Below are positions 1 to 7,290 of a stretch of DNA of 12,030 bases, piece by piece. The notes under the pieces are model-generated. The model worked only from the letters and a program-made list of their open reading frames with translations, did not search any database and had not been told where the DNA came from. The stretch is taken from the NCBI GenBank assembly GCA_012270595.1, contig JAAXIA010000190.1:1-12030 (forward strand), given 5' to 3'. Position numbers and translations under genes: made by a program. The first letter of the stretch is position 1. Each line of letters starts with the position of its first letter. The DNA is from Rhodanobacteraceae bacterium (GTDB taxonomy: Bacteria > Pseudomonadota > Gammaproteobacteria > Xanthomonadales > Rhodanobacteraceae).

Positions 1-26
1 GCGTGGTCTCCAAGATCATCAAGTAA
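1..26 (+). CDS. tuf: Elongation factor Tu, C-terminal end (partial)
   Basis: Only the last seven codons and the stop are present, reading VVSKIIK followed by TAA at 24-26. EF-Tu proteins end in a GAGVV-[AS]-K-type tail, and tuf commonly lies directly upstream of rpsJ in the str-S10 arrangement of gammaproteobacteria, so tuf is the natural reading. EF-Tu is the cytoplasmic GTPase that delivers aminoacyl-tRNA to the ribosome. The rest of the gene lies outside the window, so the call rests on a very short tail plus gene order. Confidence 0.72.
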
Positions 27-72
27 TCTGTGCTGCCTGGTTTTGCATGATCTGCCAAAAGCGCATCCAAGA

Positions 73-145
73 AAGTGCCGTGACGCTGATATTGCCTTTT
101 CTATGAAGCAAAGGCTGGATCTGATAGCCTTCTGTGTCAGCACTT
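73..145 (+). other. Imperfect long stem-loop downstream of tuf
   Basis: Successive paired segments nest inside one another: AAGTGC 73-78 with GCACTT 140-145, TGAC 81-84 with GTCA 136-139, GCT 85-87 with AGC 126-128, GAT 88-90 with ATC 119-121, and GCCTTT 94-99 with AAAGGC 110-115. The hairpin loop spans 100-109. No T-run follows, so it is not a standard intrinsic terminator. It may stabilise or mark the 3' end of the tuf message. The pairing was found by eye and no energy was computed. Confidence 0.4.
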
Positions 146-288
146 GGGTCTTTGTCCTGGCTCTTAAAGACGTTGGAAGATAAGGTGCTTAAGGTTGGTG
201 GTGTGCCTTGAATCTGCTGTTGACGTGGCTATCAGGAGTGTGGCTTGTTTTTTTTGTTTTGCTTATTTTCTGGTGGCCGCGCTATGCG

Positions 289-318
289 TTTGGGTGGCTG
301 ACTTGAAAGCCACCCAAA
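289..318. repeat. Perfect 11-bp inverted repeat
   Basis: TTTGGGTGGCT at 289-299 and its exact reverse complement AGCCACCCAAA at 308-318 are separated by an 8-base loop. The right arm can alternatively pair with bases just downstream: CCACC 310-314 with GGTGG 319-323, around a CAAA loop. The two hairpins are therefore mutually exclusive. No T-tract follows on either strand, which argues against a standard terminator. TTTGGGTGG occurs again at 404-412. Function is unknown; an RNA processing or stability element, or a protein-binding palindrome, are both possible. Confidence 0.6.
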
Positions 319-436
319 GGTGGTCGGGAAACTGTCAAAGCTTCTGGCTGTTTGGCTCTTAAGATCTGCCATTGGTCGGACGTGTATGCCAAGAGCTTTT
401 GTCTTTGGGTGGTCAATTGCTGATGGCTTGGTGAAC

Positions 437-487
437 AAAGCTTTTTTTTGCAAAAAGGTGACACAAGTCGATCCTTTTGTGTATAAT
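437..487 (+). promoter_or_regulatory. Strong sigma70-type promoter of the S10 operon with UP-like element
   Basis: The -10 box is a perfect TATAAT (482-487). The -35 box is GTGACA (458-463), 5 of 6 matches to TTGACA, with an 18-bp spacer. Immediately upstream lies AAA, GC, eight T, GC, five A (437-456), which resembles the UP-element pattern bound by the alpha-subunit C-terminal domain of RNA polymerase. If transcription starts near 493-497, this block sits at roughly -57 to -38. The discriminator after the -10 is GCGCCG, GC-rich as in stringently controlled rRNA and ribosomal-protein promoters. It would drive rpsJ and the genes after it, with a leader of about 115-120 bases. Confidence 0.85.
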
Positions 488-544
488 GCGCCGTTCACTA
501 CGGCCCGGGATGATGGTTAATATATTCTGCAGCGTGGTTGAGAA

Positions 545-566
545 GAGGGGCTGAGAAGCTTTCCTC
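545..566 (+). promoter_or_regulatory. S10 leader hairpin, candidate L4-type attenuator
   Basis: In the rpsJ leader, GAGG 545-548 pairs with CCTC 563-566. Above it GGCT 549-552 pairs with AGCT 557-560 (one G-U pair), closed by a GAGA tetraloop (553-556) of the GNRA class, with T561-T562 bulged. A T-containing tract follows (GGGTTTTATGGG, 567-578, then more T-rich sequence). In E. coli, ribosomal protein L4 represses the S10 operon through a leader hairpin followed by a U-run. This element occupies a similar place, but homology to the E. coli leader is not shown. Confidence 0.45.
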
Positions 567-611
567 GGGTTTTATGGGTGTTTGTTCTTTCTTAATAATC
601 AGGACACGGTT

Positions 612-923
612 ATGGCGAAGCAGAAGATTCGCATTCGGCTCAAGGCATTTGATCATCGTCTGATCGACCGTTCGGCTAGCGAGATTGTCGAGACAACCAA
701 GCGCGCAGGCGCTACAGTGCTTGGGCCGATTCCGCTGCCAACCAAAATTGAGCGTTACACCATCCTTACGTCACCACATGTAGACAAGGATGCACGTGAT
801 CAATATGAAGCCCGCACGCACAAGCGGGTGCTCGATATCGTTGATCCTAACGACAAAACCGTGGACGCGCTCATGAAGCTTGATCTTGCTGCGGGTGTTG
901 ATGTGCAAATCAAGCTTGGTTGA
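612..923 (+). CDS. rpsJ: 30S ribosomal protein S10 (NusE)
   Basis: S10 sits in the head of the small subunit and also acts as NusE, pairing with NusB in transcription antitermination. The product is 103 residues, the standard family length. The N-terminal [11 protein letters not shown] strand, the loop motif GPIPLPTK (38-45) and the C-terminal [11 protein letters not shown] are typical. The ATG at 612 is chosen because an AGGA motif (601-604) lies 7 bases before it and the protein then begins [10 protein letters not shown]; an in-frame TTG at 582 would add ten unconserved residues. It is the first gene of the S10 operon, behind its own promoter, and rplC follows after 22 bases. Confidence 0.98.
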   Translation: MAKQKIRIRLKAFDHRLIDRSASEIVETTKRAGATVLGPIPLPTKIERYTILTSPHVDKDARDQYEARTHKRVLDIVDPNDKTVDALMKLDLAAGVDVQIKLG

Positions 924-945
924 GCCATAGATGCAGGGTACGAAC

Positions 946-1587
946 ATGAGTATCGGACTGGTAGGCCGCAAGTGTGGTATGAGCCGAATCTTTACTGAAG
1001 ATGGACGCTCGATTCCGGTGACGCTGATTGAAGCTACGCCGAATCGCGTTGCTCAGTTGAAGACGCAGGATAACGATGGTTATAGCGCGGTGCAGGTCAC
1101 AGCAGGCAAAAAACGTGCCAACCTGTTGACTATGCCGCTTAAAGGGCATTACGCCAAGGCTAGGGTTGAGCCGGGGCGTGGGCTTTGGGAATTCCGTGTA
1201 TCTGCCGATGATCTTGGTAAATACAGTGTGGGTGCTGAAATCAAGGCCGACGACCTGTTCAGTGTAGGACAGATTGTCGATGTCTCTGCTGTGTCGAAAG
1301 GTAAGGGGTTTCAGGGCACGATCAAGCGTTGGAACTTCAAGATGGGTGACGCTAGTCATGGTAATTCGCTGGCGCATCGTGCACCGGGTTCCATCGGTCA
1401 GCGGCAGACGCCGGGGCGTGTGTTTCCCGGCAAGAAAATGTCAGGGCAAATGGGTAATGTGAATCGTACCCAGCAGGGTTTGGAAGTGCTTAAGGTCGAT
1501 GTTGAACGACATCTTATTGCGGTGAAGGGTGCAATCGTGGGTGCCAACGGTAGCGACGTGGTCATTCGTCCGACTAGTAAAGGCTAA
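946..1587 (+). CDS. rplC: 50S ribosomal protein L3
   Basis: L3 is a primary 23S rRNA binding protein needed early in large-subunit assembly; its long loop reaches the peptidyl-transferase centre. The product is 213 residues, close to the usual ~209. It shows the N-terminal [10 protein letters not shown], the central [11 protein letters not shown] (119-129) and the hallmark loop [15 protein letters not shown] (144-158). That loop contains the GQxQTPG site whose first glutamine is methylated by PrmB in E. coli. ATG 946 is preferred to the in-frame ATG 931: a CAGGG motif lies about 7 bases before 946, 931 has no ribosome site, and the family begins at M-(x)-IGLVG. Confidence 0.97.
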   Translation: MSIGLVGRKCGMSRIFTEDGRSIPVTLIEATPNRVAQLKTQDNDGYSAVQVTAGKKRANLLTMPLKGHYAKARVEPGRGLWEFRVSADDLGKYSVGAEIKADDLFSVGQIVDVSAVSKGKGFQGTIKRWNFKMGDASHGNSLAHRAPGSIGQRQTPGRVFPGKKMSGQMGNVNRTQQGLEVLKVDVERHLIAVKGAIVGANGSDVVIRPTSKG

Positions 1588-1599
1588 AGGAGAGAGATC

Positions 1600-2220
1600 A
1601 TGGAACTGAATGTCATGGAATTAAATGGCACGGGTGCTACCAGGTCACTCAGTGTCTCGGACAAGGTTTTTGGTAGCCGGTTCAGGCAGCATCTGGTTCA
1701 TCAGGTGGTGGTGGCTCATCGGGCCGCTGGCCGTGCCGGGACCAAGGCGCAGCTTAGTCGCGGTGAGCTTTCCGGAACTACACGCAAGTTTAAGGAACAG
1801 AAAGGCGGTGGTGCCCGACACGGTGACTATCGGGCGCCGATTTTTGTAGGCGGTGGTGTGACTTTTGCTGCCAAGCCGCGTGATCATAAGCAAAAGGTGA
1901 ATCGTAAGGCCTACCGTGCCGCCATCTGCTCTATTCTCGCTGAGCTTAATCGCCAGGATCGTCTCAGGTTGGTGAATGGCCTTGGCGTCGATGCACCTAA
2001 AACCAAAGGAATGCTGGCCAAACTGGCTGAGCTAAACGTCTCGGGTCGCGTGCTACTGGTCTGTGAACAGGCAGATGAAGCCTTGTATTTGGCTTCACGC
2101 AATATTCCTTATGTGCAGGTACTCGACGTGATGGCACTTAATCCGGTGAGCCTGGTCGGTGCTGATTACGTGGTGTTGAACATTGCCGCGGTAGAAAAGC
2201 TTGAGGGATGGCTGGCATGA
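1600..2220 (+). CDS. rplD: 50S ribosomal protein L4
   Basis: L4 binds 23S rRNA, lines the exit tunnel with an extended loop, and in E. coli is the autogenous repressor of the S10 operon. The product has 206 residues against about 201 in E. coli. The tunnel loop contains AGRAGTKAQ (43-51), KGGGARHGD (68-76) and APIFVGGG (79-86), all conserved. AAGGAG (1587-1592) lies 7 bases before ATG 1600 and supports this start. An oddity is the N-terminus: MELNV is followed by MELNG, encoded by two 15-base units (1600-1614 and 1615-1629) identical at 12 positions. The second ATG at 1615 lacks its own ribosome site. The gene overlaps rplW by 4 bases. Confidence 0.97.
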   Translation: MELNVMELNGTGATRSLSVSDKVFGSRFRQHLVHQVVVAHRAAGRAGTKAQLSRGELSGTTRKFKEQKGGGARHGDYRAPIFVGGGVTFAAKPRDHKQKVNRKAYRAAICSILAELNRQDRLRLVNGLGVDAPKTKGMLAKLAELNVSGRVLLVCEQADEALYLASRNIPYVQVLDVMALNPVSLVGADYVVLNIAAVEKLEGWLA

Positions 2221-2510
2221 GCAACGAACGAATTTTGAATACGCTGCGTGCGCCGCGCCTTTCCGAAAAAGCATCGCGCATTGCTGAAAGTAACCAGTAT
2301 GTTTTTATTGTTGCTCCCGAAGCCAGCAAGTTGGATGTGCGTATGGCGGTGGAGAGCATGTTCGACGTCAAGGTTAAACGGGTGAATCTTGTCAATGCCC
2401 GCGGTAAGGTGACGTCCTTTCGTTCCCGTAGTGGGCGTCGTCAGAACAAGCGTAAGGCTTATGTGCGCCTGGTCGCAGGTCAGTCTATCGACGTGTCTGC
2501 TACGGCCTGA
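2217..2510 (+). CDS. rplW: 50S ribosomal protein L23
   Basis: L23 lies at the mouth of the polypeptide exit tunnel and docks trigger factor and the signal recognition particle. The product is 97 residues, normal for the family. The RAPRLSEK motif (11-18) includes Glu17, the counterpart of the E. coli docking residue Glu18, and the C-terminal half holds the basic [17 protein letters not shown] region. Start 2217 is preferred to ATG 2208: GAGG at 2203-2206 is about 10 bases from 2217 but abuts 2208, and the protein then begins MSNERIL. The start overlaps the rplD stop as ATGA, implying translational coupling. Confidence 0.96.
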   Translation: MSNERILNTLRAPRLSEKASRIAESNQYVFIVAPEASKLDVRMAVESMFDVKVKRVNLVNARGKVTSFRSRSGRRQNKRKAYVRLVAGQSIDVSATA

Positions 2511-2530
2511 GCCCAAGGAGTTTCCTTAAG

Positions 2531-3355
2531 ATGACCCTCATTAATCACAAACCGACTTCTCCGGGGCGCCGTGATGCAGTAAGCGTTCGTCACGAAGGTC
2601 TCTACAAGGGTGCGCCGCACGCGCCGTTGTTGGTGGCGCAATCGAAAACGGGTGGACGTAACCACTCTGGCCGTATCACAACTCGGCATCGCGGTGGCGG
2701 GCACAAACAACACTATCGTCTGATTGACTTTAAGCGTGATAAGGAAGGTGTCTCTGCCACGGTCGAGCGTATTGAGTACGATCCGAATCGCACTGCGCAC
2801 ATTGCGCTGCTGTGTTATGTCGATGGTGAACGCCGCTACATTATTGCGCCGAAGGGTGTGAATGTGGGTGATCGCATACTCTCTGGCCGTAACGTGCCGA
2901 TCAAGGCAGGTAATTGTCTCCCGCTGCGTAACATTCCGATGGGTAGTACCGTACACTGCGTCGAAATGAAACCCGGTAAGGGCGCACAGCTTGCCCGTAG
3001 TGCGGGGGCCTCGGTGCAGCTGGTGGCTCGGGAATCCAGCTATGCCACCTTGCGCCTGCGTTCAGGAGAAATGCGCCGCGTGTTGGTTGAATGCCGAGCT
3101 ACCATCGGTGAGGTTGGGCATGCGGAGCATAGCTTGAAAAAACTGGGTAAGGCCGGCGTCAAACGCTGGATGGGTGTTCGCCCAACCGTACGTGGTGTGG
3201 TGATGAACCCAGTCGATCACCCTCATGGTGGTGGTGAAGGCAAGACCTCCGGTGGCCGTCATCCAGTAAGCCCATGGGGTACGCCTGCCAAGGGTTACAA
3301 GACTCGTAATAATAAGCGCACACAGAAGTTTATCGTGCGTCATCGTGCCAAATAA
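2531..3355 (+). CDS. rplB: 50S ribosomal protein L2
   Basis: L2 binds 23S rRNA, supports subunit association and is required for peptidyl-transferase activity. At 274 residues it matches the usual 272-276. It has an RNA-binding OB-like N-terminal half with [14 protein letters not shown] (46-59) and an SH3-like middle. The signature [13 protein letters not shown] (225-237) contains the conserved histidine equivalent to E. coli His229, here His230, and the C-terminus is [16 protein letters not shown]. The ATG at 2531 has AAGGAG (2515-2520) 10 bases upstream. It sits 20 bases after rplW and 12 before rpsS, within the S10 transcription unit. Confidence 0.98.
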   Translation: MTLINHKPTSPGRRDAVSVRHEGLYKGAPHAPLLVAQSKTGGRNHSGRITTRHRGGGHKQHYRLIDFKRDKEGVSATVERIEYDPNRTAHIALLCYVDGERRYIIAPKGVNVGDRILSGRNVPIKAGNCLPLRNIPMGSTVHCVEMKPGKGAQLARSAGASVQLVARESSYATLRLRSGEMRRVLVECRATIGEVGHAEHSLKKLGKAGVKRWMGVRPTVRGVVMNPVDHPHGGGEGKTSGGRHPVSPWGTPAKGYKTRNNKRTQKFIVRHRAK

Positions 3356-3367
3356 CGGGAAACCGCA

Positions 3368-3640
3368 ATGCCGCGTTCTCTGAAAAAAGGTCCCTTTATC
3401 GATCTTCATCTGCTCAAGAAGGTGGAGGCTGCTGTTTCCACTCGTAGCAGGCGTCCCATCAAAACCTGGTCGCGACGTTCCATGATTTTGCCGGAAATGG
3501 TCGGTTTGACTATCGCCATCCATAATGGTCGCCAGCACGTGCCGGTTCTCGTTAATGAGAATATGGTTGGGCACAAGCTTGGTGAGTTCGCGGTTACCCG
3601 CACCTTTAAGAGCCATAGTGGCGACAAGAAGAGCAAGTGA
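3368..3640 (+). CDS. rpsS: 30S ribosomal protein S19
   Basis: S19 forms a complex with S13 in the head of the small subunit, near the A-site tRNA. The 90-residue product matches the family (~92). It begins PRSLKKGPF, carries the central [10 protein letters not shown] (31-40), and has the conserved C-terminal part with [17 protein letters not shown] (67-83). A GGGAA stretch just before the ATG is a modest ribosome site. Its stop codon overlaps the first base of the rplV start (TGATG), so ribosomes may pass directly from one cistron to the next. Confidence 0.98.
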   Translation: MPRSLKKGPFIDLHLLKKVEAAVSTRSRRPIKTWSRRSMILPEMVGLTIAIHNGRQHVPVLVNENMVGHKLGEFAVTRTFKSHSGDKKSK

Positions 3641-3975
3641 TGAGCACTGAAACCAAAGCGATACTGCGCAGTGCCCGTATTTCGGCGCAAAAGGCGCGTC
3701 TGGTAGCTGATCTTGTTCGTGGGCTTCCAGTAGCTCGGGCTAGCGAACTACTCCAGTTCACTAACAAAAAATCAGCGCATTTGATCCGCAAGGTTCTTCT
3801 GTCGGCAGTTGCCAATGCCGAGAACAATCTTGGCACTGATGTCGATGAGCTAAAAATCTCGCGAATCTTCGTGGACGAAGGTCCGACAATGAAGCGTATG
3901 TATGCACGCGCCAAAGGGCGTGGTTCACGCATCCTGAAACGTACTAGCCACATCACCGTCGTTGTGGCCGACTGA
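3640..3975 (+). CDS. rplV: 50S ribosomal protein L22
   Basis: L22 contacts all domains of 23S rRNA and sends a long beta-hairpin into the exit tunnel, near the macrolide site. The product is 111 residues (E. coli 110). It has the helical [15 protein letters not shown] core (14-28), the conserved SAVANAENN stretch (55-63) and the hairpin region [18 protein letters not shown] (81-98). ATG 3640 is chosen over the adjacent in-frame GTG 3637. A GAAGAG motif (3628-3633) lies 6 bases ahead of 3640, and the TGATG overlap with rpsS is a common coupling form. The hairpin looks normal, with no insertion or deletion seen. Confidence 0.97.
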   Translation: MSTETKAILRSARISAQKARLVADLVRGLPVARASELLQFTNKKSAHLIRKVLLSAVANAENNLGTDVDELKISRIFVDEGPTMKRMYARAKGRGSRILKRTSHITVVVAD

Positions 3976-3993
3976 TTTTAAGGATACAAAACG

Positions 3994-4704
3994 ATGGGTC
4001 ATAAAGTTCATCCCACTGGGATCCGTCTTGGTATTGCTAAAGACTGGAACTCGAAGTGGTACGCTGACAAGGGTGAGTACGCCAAGTACCTCGCGGCTGA
4101 TCTCAAGGTTCGTGCGATGCTTCGCAAACGCCTGGCTCAGGCAGGTGTCTCGAAAATCCAGATTGAACGTCTGGCCAAGACAGCCCAGGTCACCATTCAT
4201 ACTGCGCGTCCAGGCGTAGTGATTGGTAAGAAGGGGGAGGATATCGAGAAGCTGCGCAAAGAGGTTAGTCAGCTGATGGGTGTCCCTGCGCATGTCAACG
4301 TGAGTGAGGTGCGTAAACCTGAGCTGGATGCGAGACTGGTGGCCGATTCAATTGCCCAACAGCTTGAGCGCCGTATCATGTTTCGTCGCGCTATAAAACG
4401 TTCGCTCGGTAACGCGATGCGTTTGGGTGCGCTAGGCATCAAAATTAATGTTTCCGGGCGTTTAAATGGTGCCGAGATTGCCCGCTCCGAATGGAGCAGG
4501 GAAGGGCGTGTACCCTTGCATACACTGCGTGCCGATATTGATTATGGTTTTGCTGAGGCGAAAACCACCTATGGCATTATCGGGGTCAAAGTATGGATCT
4601 ACAAAGGTGAGATCTTTGATCTTGCCGCTGCGGCGGCAGAATCGAAAAGCGATCAGCGATCACGTCGTGAAGCTGATGTCCGTCGCGAACGGACGACGAA
4701 ATAA
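3994..4704 (+). CDS. rpsC: 30S ribosomal protein S3
   Basis: S3 forms part of the mRNA entry tunnel and contributes to the ribosomal mRNA helicase activity. The 236-residue product fits the family. The N-terminal [13 protein letters not shown] is diagnostic. A type II KH domain follows, with its GxxG loop as GKKG (78-81). Arg131, Arg132 and Lys135, the basic residues implicated in mRNA unwinding in E. coli, are all present in FRRAIKRS, and the C-terminal domain shows [15 protein letters not shown] (170-184). AAGGA (3980-3984) is 9 bases before the ATG. The tail after residue 210 is alanine-rich then charged, as is usual for this variable end. Confidence 0.98.
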   Translation: MGHKVHPTGIRLGIAKDWNSKWYADKGEYAKYLAADLKVRAMLRKRLAQAGVSKIQIERLAKTAQVTIHTARPGVVIGKKGEDIEKLRKEVSQLMGVPAHVNVSEVRKPELDARLVADSIAQQLERRIMFRRAIKRSLGNAMRLGALGIKINVSGRLNGAEIARSEWSREGRVPLHTLRADIDYGFAEAKTTYGIIGVKVWIYKGEIFDLAAAAAESKSDQRSRREADVRRERTTK

Positions 4705-4715
4705 GGAGACTTGCC

Positions 4716-5129
4716 ATGCTGCAACCTAAGCGAACCAAATTTCGTAAACAGTTCAAGGGCCGCAATGATGGTCTGGCGCACTGTTCAAACCTGGTCAGTT
4801 TTGGCGAGTTCGGCCTAAAGGCAACAACACATGGTGCGCTGACGGCGCGTCAGATTGAAGCCGGACGTCGTTGCATCACTCGTTTTGTCAAACGTGGTGG
4901 CAAGCTGTGGATCCGTATATTTCCCGATAAGCCTATCACCAAAAAGCCGATTGAAGTGCGTATGGGGGCGGGTAAAGGTGGTGTTGAATTCTGGGTCGCA
5001 CAGATTCAGCCGGGTCGCATGCTTTACGAAATCGAGGGTGTCGATGAGAACACGGCACGTCAGGCATTTCGTCTGGCTGCCGCCAAGCTTTCGGTACAAA
5101 CACAGTTTGTTAGTCGGGCGATAATCTAA
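4716..5129 (+). CDS. rplP: 50S ribosomal protein L16
   Basis: L16 sits near the A-site and P-site tRNA elbows of the large subunit and is among the last proteins added during assembly. The 137-residue product is standard. It begins [11 protein letters not shown], has [11 protein letters not shown] (42-52) and [14 protein letters not shown] (65-78), and the VRMGAGKGG loop (81-89). Arg82 matches the position hydroxylated by RoxA/YcfD in E. coli (Arg81); whether that enzyme exists here cannot be seen. AAGGAG (4703-4708) lies 7 bases upstream of the start. Its stop overlaps the first base of rpmC (TAATG). Confidence 0.98.
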   Translation: MLQPKRTKFRKQFKGRNDGLAHCSNLVSFGEFGLKATTHGALTARQIEAGRRCITRFVKRGGKLWIRIFPDKPITKKPIEVRMGAGKGGVEFWVAQIQPGRMLYEIEGVDENTARQAFRLAAAKLSVQTQFVSRAII

Positions 5130-5329
5130 TGGCTATCGAAGAACCAGGAAAAAAAACGGTCGAAGAGTTGAATCAGCATCTGCTTAGCCTGCGCAAGGAG
5201 CAGTTTAACCTGCGCATGCAGAAGGGTGCCGGTCAGCTTGGTCAGCCGCATCAGCTACGCCGTGTCAGGCGTGATATTGCGCGCACGAAATTCGTGCTTG
5301 GAAGCAAAAAGCAGGGTGGTGGATTATGA
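5129..5329 (+). CDS. rpmC: 50S ribosomal protein L29
   Basis: L29 is a small helical-hairpin protein beside L23 at the exit-tunnel rim, where it helps form the docking platform for chaperones. The product is 66 residues, near the family size (~63). It shows the first helix [21 protein letters not shown] and the second [16 protein letters not shown]. The start overlaps the rplP stop by one base and the stop overlaps the rpsQ start as ATGA. With no separate Shine-Dalgarno site visible, translation is probably coupled to rplP. The C-terminal GGGL tail is a small extension. Confidence 0.95.
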   Translation: MAIEEPGKKTVEELNQHLLSLRKEQFNLRMQKGAGQLGQPHQLRRVRRDIARTKFVLGSKKQGGGL

Positions 5330-5586
5330 GCGAAGACAACAAACAGGCACGTATTCTCGAGGGTCGGGTCGTCAGTAGCAAGATGGACAAGACGGTCACG
5401 GTCCTGGTCGAACGTCAGGTACAGCATCGTTTACTGAAAAAGATTATTCGCCGCTCTACCAGATTGCATGCACAGGATGATCTGGGTGCTCATGAAGGTG
5501 ATACGGTACGGATAGCCGAGTGCCGGCCATTGTCCAGAACCAAGCATCATCGCGTGGTGGAAATTGTCACCTGCGTGAAGGCTTAA
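5326..5586 (+). CDS. rpsQ: 30S ribosomal protein S17
   Basis: S17 is a primary 16S rRNA binding protein with an OB fold that starts assembly of the 5' domain. The product is 86 residues (E. coli 84). It contains [20 protein letters not shown] (11-30) and the family signature [20 protein letters not shown] (58-77). The ATG overlaps the rpmC stop (ATGA), and a GGTGGTGGA purine stretch just upstream could serve as ribosome site. It is the last gene of the S10 block in the E. coli sense. The 16-base gap to rplN shows no separate spc promoter or terminator, so the transcript probably continues. Confidence 0.97.
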   Translation: MSEDNKQARILEGRVVSSKMDKTVTVLVERQVQHRLLKKIIRRSTRLHAQDDLGAHEGDTVRIAECRPLSRTKHHRVVEIVTCVKA

Positions 5587-5602
5587 GGCTGAAGGTGCAG
5601 AC

Positions 5603-5971
5603 ATGATTCAAATGCAAAGCACGCTTTCCGCAGCGGATAATAGCGGCGCCAAGGAACTGATGTGCATCAAGGTGCTCGGCGGTTCGAAGCGCCGTTATGC
5701 GGCCATTGGTGACATCATCAAGGTCGCGGTGAAGGATGCTATCCCACGTGGTAAGGTGAAAAAAGGTGAGGTGTACAACGCAGTGGTTGTACGCACTGCC
5801 AAGGGAGTGCGTCGCGGTGATGGTTCACTGATCCGTTTCGACGGGAACGCAGCAGTGCTCCTTAACAACAAACTCGAACCCATTGGTACCCGTATCTTTG
5901 GGCCGGTGACACGCGAGCTGCGTAGTGAGCGATTTATGAAGATCGTCTCGCTCGCGCCCGAAGTAATTTGA
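5603..5971 (+). CDS. rplN: 50S ribosomal protein L14
   Basis: L14 lies at the subunit interface, forms bridges to 16S rRNA, and is the target of the silencing factor RsfS. The product is 122 residues, as expected for the family. It opens [19 protein letters not shown] and carries [11 protein letters not shown] (23-33), the signature [15 protein letters not shown] (73-87), and the C-terminal [20 protein letters not shown] at 5591-5597 lies six bases before the ATG. In E. coli rplN starts the spc operon behind its own promoter; here only 16 bases separate it from rpsQ, leaving no room for an independent promoter in the gap. Confidence 0.98.
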   Translation: MIQMQSTLSAADNSGAKELMCIKVLGGSKRRYAAIGDIIKVAVKDAIPRGKVKKGEVYNAVVVRTAKGVRRGDGSLIRFDGNAAVLLNNKLEPIGTRIFGPVTRELRSERFMKIVSLAPEVI

Positions 5972-5983
5972 GCGGGGCAGACT

Positions 5984-6298
5984 ATGAACCGTATCCGGAA
6001 GGGCGATCAGGTGCTGGTGATCGCTGGTAAAAACAAAGGGCAGCGCGGTGATGTGCTTCGTGTCGCTGGAGAGCGTGTTTTCGTCTCCAACGTCAACCTG
6101 GTCAAGCGCCATACCAAGGCTAATCCGCAGGCCAATCAGCCCGGTGGTGTGGTAGAGCGTGAGGCTTCGATCCATATCTCCAATGTGCAGTTGTTTAACC
6201 CCGCTACGAACAAAGGTACACGTGTGGGTGCCAAAACGCTTGAAGATGGGCGTAAGGTTCGCGTCTTCCGTTCGACTGGCGAGGTCGTGGACGTCTAA
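5984..6298 (+). CDS. rplX: 50S ribosomal protein L24
   Basis: L24 is an assembly initiator that binds the 5' domain of 23S rRNA and lies near the tunnel exit. The product is 104 residues, matching E. coli. A KOW motif is visible at about 5-30 with the core [13 protein letters not shown], followed by [13 protein letters not shown] (38-50) and [17 protein letters not shown] (54-70). The ATG at 5984 follows a GGGG-containing stretch about 6 bases upstream. It lies 12 bases after rplN and 11 before rplE, so it is an ordinary internal cistron. Confidence 0.97.
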   Translation: MNRIRKGDQVLVIAGKNKGQRGDVLRVAGERVFVSNVNLVKRHTKANPQANQPGGVVEREASIHISNVQLFNPATNKGTRVGAKTLEDGRKVRVFRSTGEVVDV

Positions 6299-6309
6299 GG
6301 AGCATGACT

Positions 6310-6849
6310 ATGACACGCCTTGAAACGTTTTACAAAGAACAGGCCGTAGCCATACTTATTGAGAAATTTGGCTATAAGAATGTGATGCAGGTCCCTCGTA
6401 TCACCAAGATTACGCTGAATATGGGTGTGGGCGAGGCGGCGAGCAACAAAAAAGTGCTTGAAAATGCCGTGGTCGACATGAGCAAGATTGCAGGTCAAAA
6501 GCCGGTGATCACCAAGGCTCGCGCGTCTGTTGCCTCATTCAAGATTCGTGATGGCTGGCCGATCGGTTGCAAAGTAACGTTGCGCCGTGCCCGAATGTGG
6601 GAGTTTCTTGATCGTCTGATTCAGGTTTCGCTTCCTCGTGTCCGCGATTTTCGTGGGGTGTCGGGGCGTGCCTTCGATGGTCGTGGCAACTATAATTTTG
6701 GTGTCAGGGAGCAAATCATTTTCCCTGAAATTGACTTCGATCAGATCGATGCAGTGCGTGGCATGGATATTTCCATTACCACAACGGCTAAGAGCGATGA
6801 AGAAGCCAAAGCCCTGCTGGAAGCCTTCCGGTTCCCGTTACGTAACTAA
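6310..6849 (+). CDS. rplE: 50S ribosomal protein L5
   Basis: L5 binds 5S rRNA together with L18 and L25 in the central protuberance and bridges to S13. From ATG 6310 the product is 179 residues, exactly the E. coli length. It contains [35 protein letters not shown] and [20 protein letters not shown], all typical. AAGGAG (6297-6302) is 7 bases from ATG 6310 but only one base from the in-frame ATG 6304, so 6310 is preferred. In E. coli the S8 repressor binds spc mRNA around the rplE start; I could not identify an equivalent site here. Confidence 0.97.
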   Translation: MTRLETFYKEQAVAILIEKFGYKNVMQVPRITKITLNMGVGEAASNKKVLENAVVDMSKIAGQKPVITKARASVASFKIRDGWPIGCKVTLRRARMWEFLDRLIQVSLPRVRDFRGVSGRAFDGRGNYNFGVREQIIFPEIDFDQIDAVRGMDISITTTAKSDEEAKALLEAFRFPLRN

Positions 6850-6870
6850 AGTTAAGCGAGATAGATATTC

Positions 6871-7176
6871 ATGGCAAAGGTTTCGATGATTAACCGCGAT
6901 CTTAAGCGAGCCAGACTGGTTAAGAAATATGCTGCCAAGCGTACCGAGCTGAGGTCGATTTTACAAAGCTCTACGGTCTCTTATGATGAAAAGGAGCAGG
7001 CTCAGGCCAGGTTGCAAAGCTTGCCGCGCGATGCTAGCCCGGTACGTCAGCGTAATCGCTGTGCACTAACTGGGCGTCCGCGTGGTGTTTATAGGAAGTT
7101 CGGTTTGAGTCGTAATAAACTTCGCGAAGCCGTTATGCTTGGCCAGGTGCCTGGCTTACGTAAGGCGAGCTGGTAA
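6871..7176 (+). CDS. rpsN: 30S ribosomal protein S14 (zinc-free type)
   Basis: S14 is a late-assembling protein of the small-subunit head, next to S3, S10 and S19. The product is 101 residues, the length of the long C-minus class. It has only one cysteine (Cys64) and no paired CxxC zinc motif. It begins [13 protein letters not shown] and ends with the conserved [20 protein letters not shown] (66-85) and PGLRKASW. The ribosome site upstream of ATG 6871 is weak. After this gene the packing breaks: 222 bases with a promoter-like signal precede rpsH. Confidence 0.98.
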   Translation: MAKVSMINRDLKRARLVKKYAAKRTELRSILQSSTVSYDEKEQAQARLQSLPRDASPVRQRNRCALTGRPRGVYRKFGLSRNKLREAVMLGQVPGLRKASW

Positions 7177-7253
7177 CCTTGTTAGCGCCTGTTTGCTGGC
7201 CTGGAGTTTAGGCTCTGGTTTGTCTTTCCCCGTACTTGATGAAAGTATGCGCG

Positions 7254-7277
7254 GTGTGGTTGGTGGATTGGCCACAC
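7254..7277 (+). other. Small hairpin upstream of the rpsH promoter
   Basis: GTGTGG (7254-7259) pairs perfectly with CCACAC (7272-7277) around a 12-base loop. It lies after the rpsN stop and ends 13 bases before the extended -10. No T-run follows, so it is not a standard terminator, though it could protect the 3' end of the upstream message. Found by eye and possibly fortuitous. Confidence 0.35.
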
Positions 7278-7290
7278 ATGAGGAAAAGGC

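Larger units (their letters stand above)
27..436. other. tuf-rpsJ intergenic region, no gene seen
   Basis: About 410 bases after tuf in which I find no convincing gene. Possible reading frames here are short, use weak starts without Shine-Dalgarno sites, and resemble no protein I recognise. The stretch holds an imperfect long stem-loop (73-145), a second 6-bp stem (GTCTTT 148-153 with AAAGAC 166-171), a T-rich run (248-260) without a GC-rich hairpin before it, and a perfect 11-bp inverted repeat (289-318). It could be a long structured 3' untranslated region of tuf. No tRNA cloverleaf was recognised. Confidence 0.6.

Noticed and set aside
248..260. T-rich run as a terminator after tuf
   Set aside because: No GC-rich hairpin lies immediately before it.
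49..371. Short direct repeats in the tuf-rpsJ gap (GATCTGCCA at 49-57 and 363-371; TGGCTCTTAA at 158-167 and 353-362)
   Set aside because: Matches of 9-10 bases are close to chance expectation for a region of this size and show no extended similarity.
426..449. Intrinsic terminator: GCTTG/CAAAGC stem followed by eight T
   Set aside because: The stem is only 4-5 bp with a bulge and few GC pairs. The T-run is better explained as part of an UP-like element just upstream of the -35. A weak terminator role is not excluded.
232..498. 88-residue reading frame on the minus strand in the tuf-rpsJ gap
   Set aside because: It spans the promoter -10 and -35 boxes and the inverted repeat, its start lies at the -10 region, its composition is unremarkable, and it resembles no family I recognise.
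320..520. 66-residue plus-strand frame starting with GTG in the tuf-rpsJ gap
   Set aside because: No Shine-Dalgarno site; it runs through the rpsJ promoter and has no recognisable motif.
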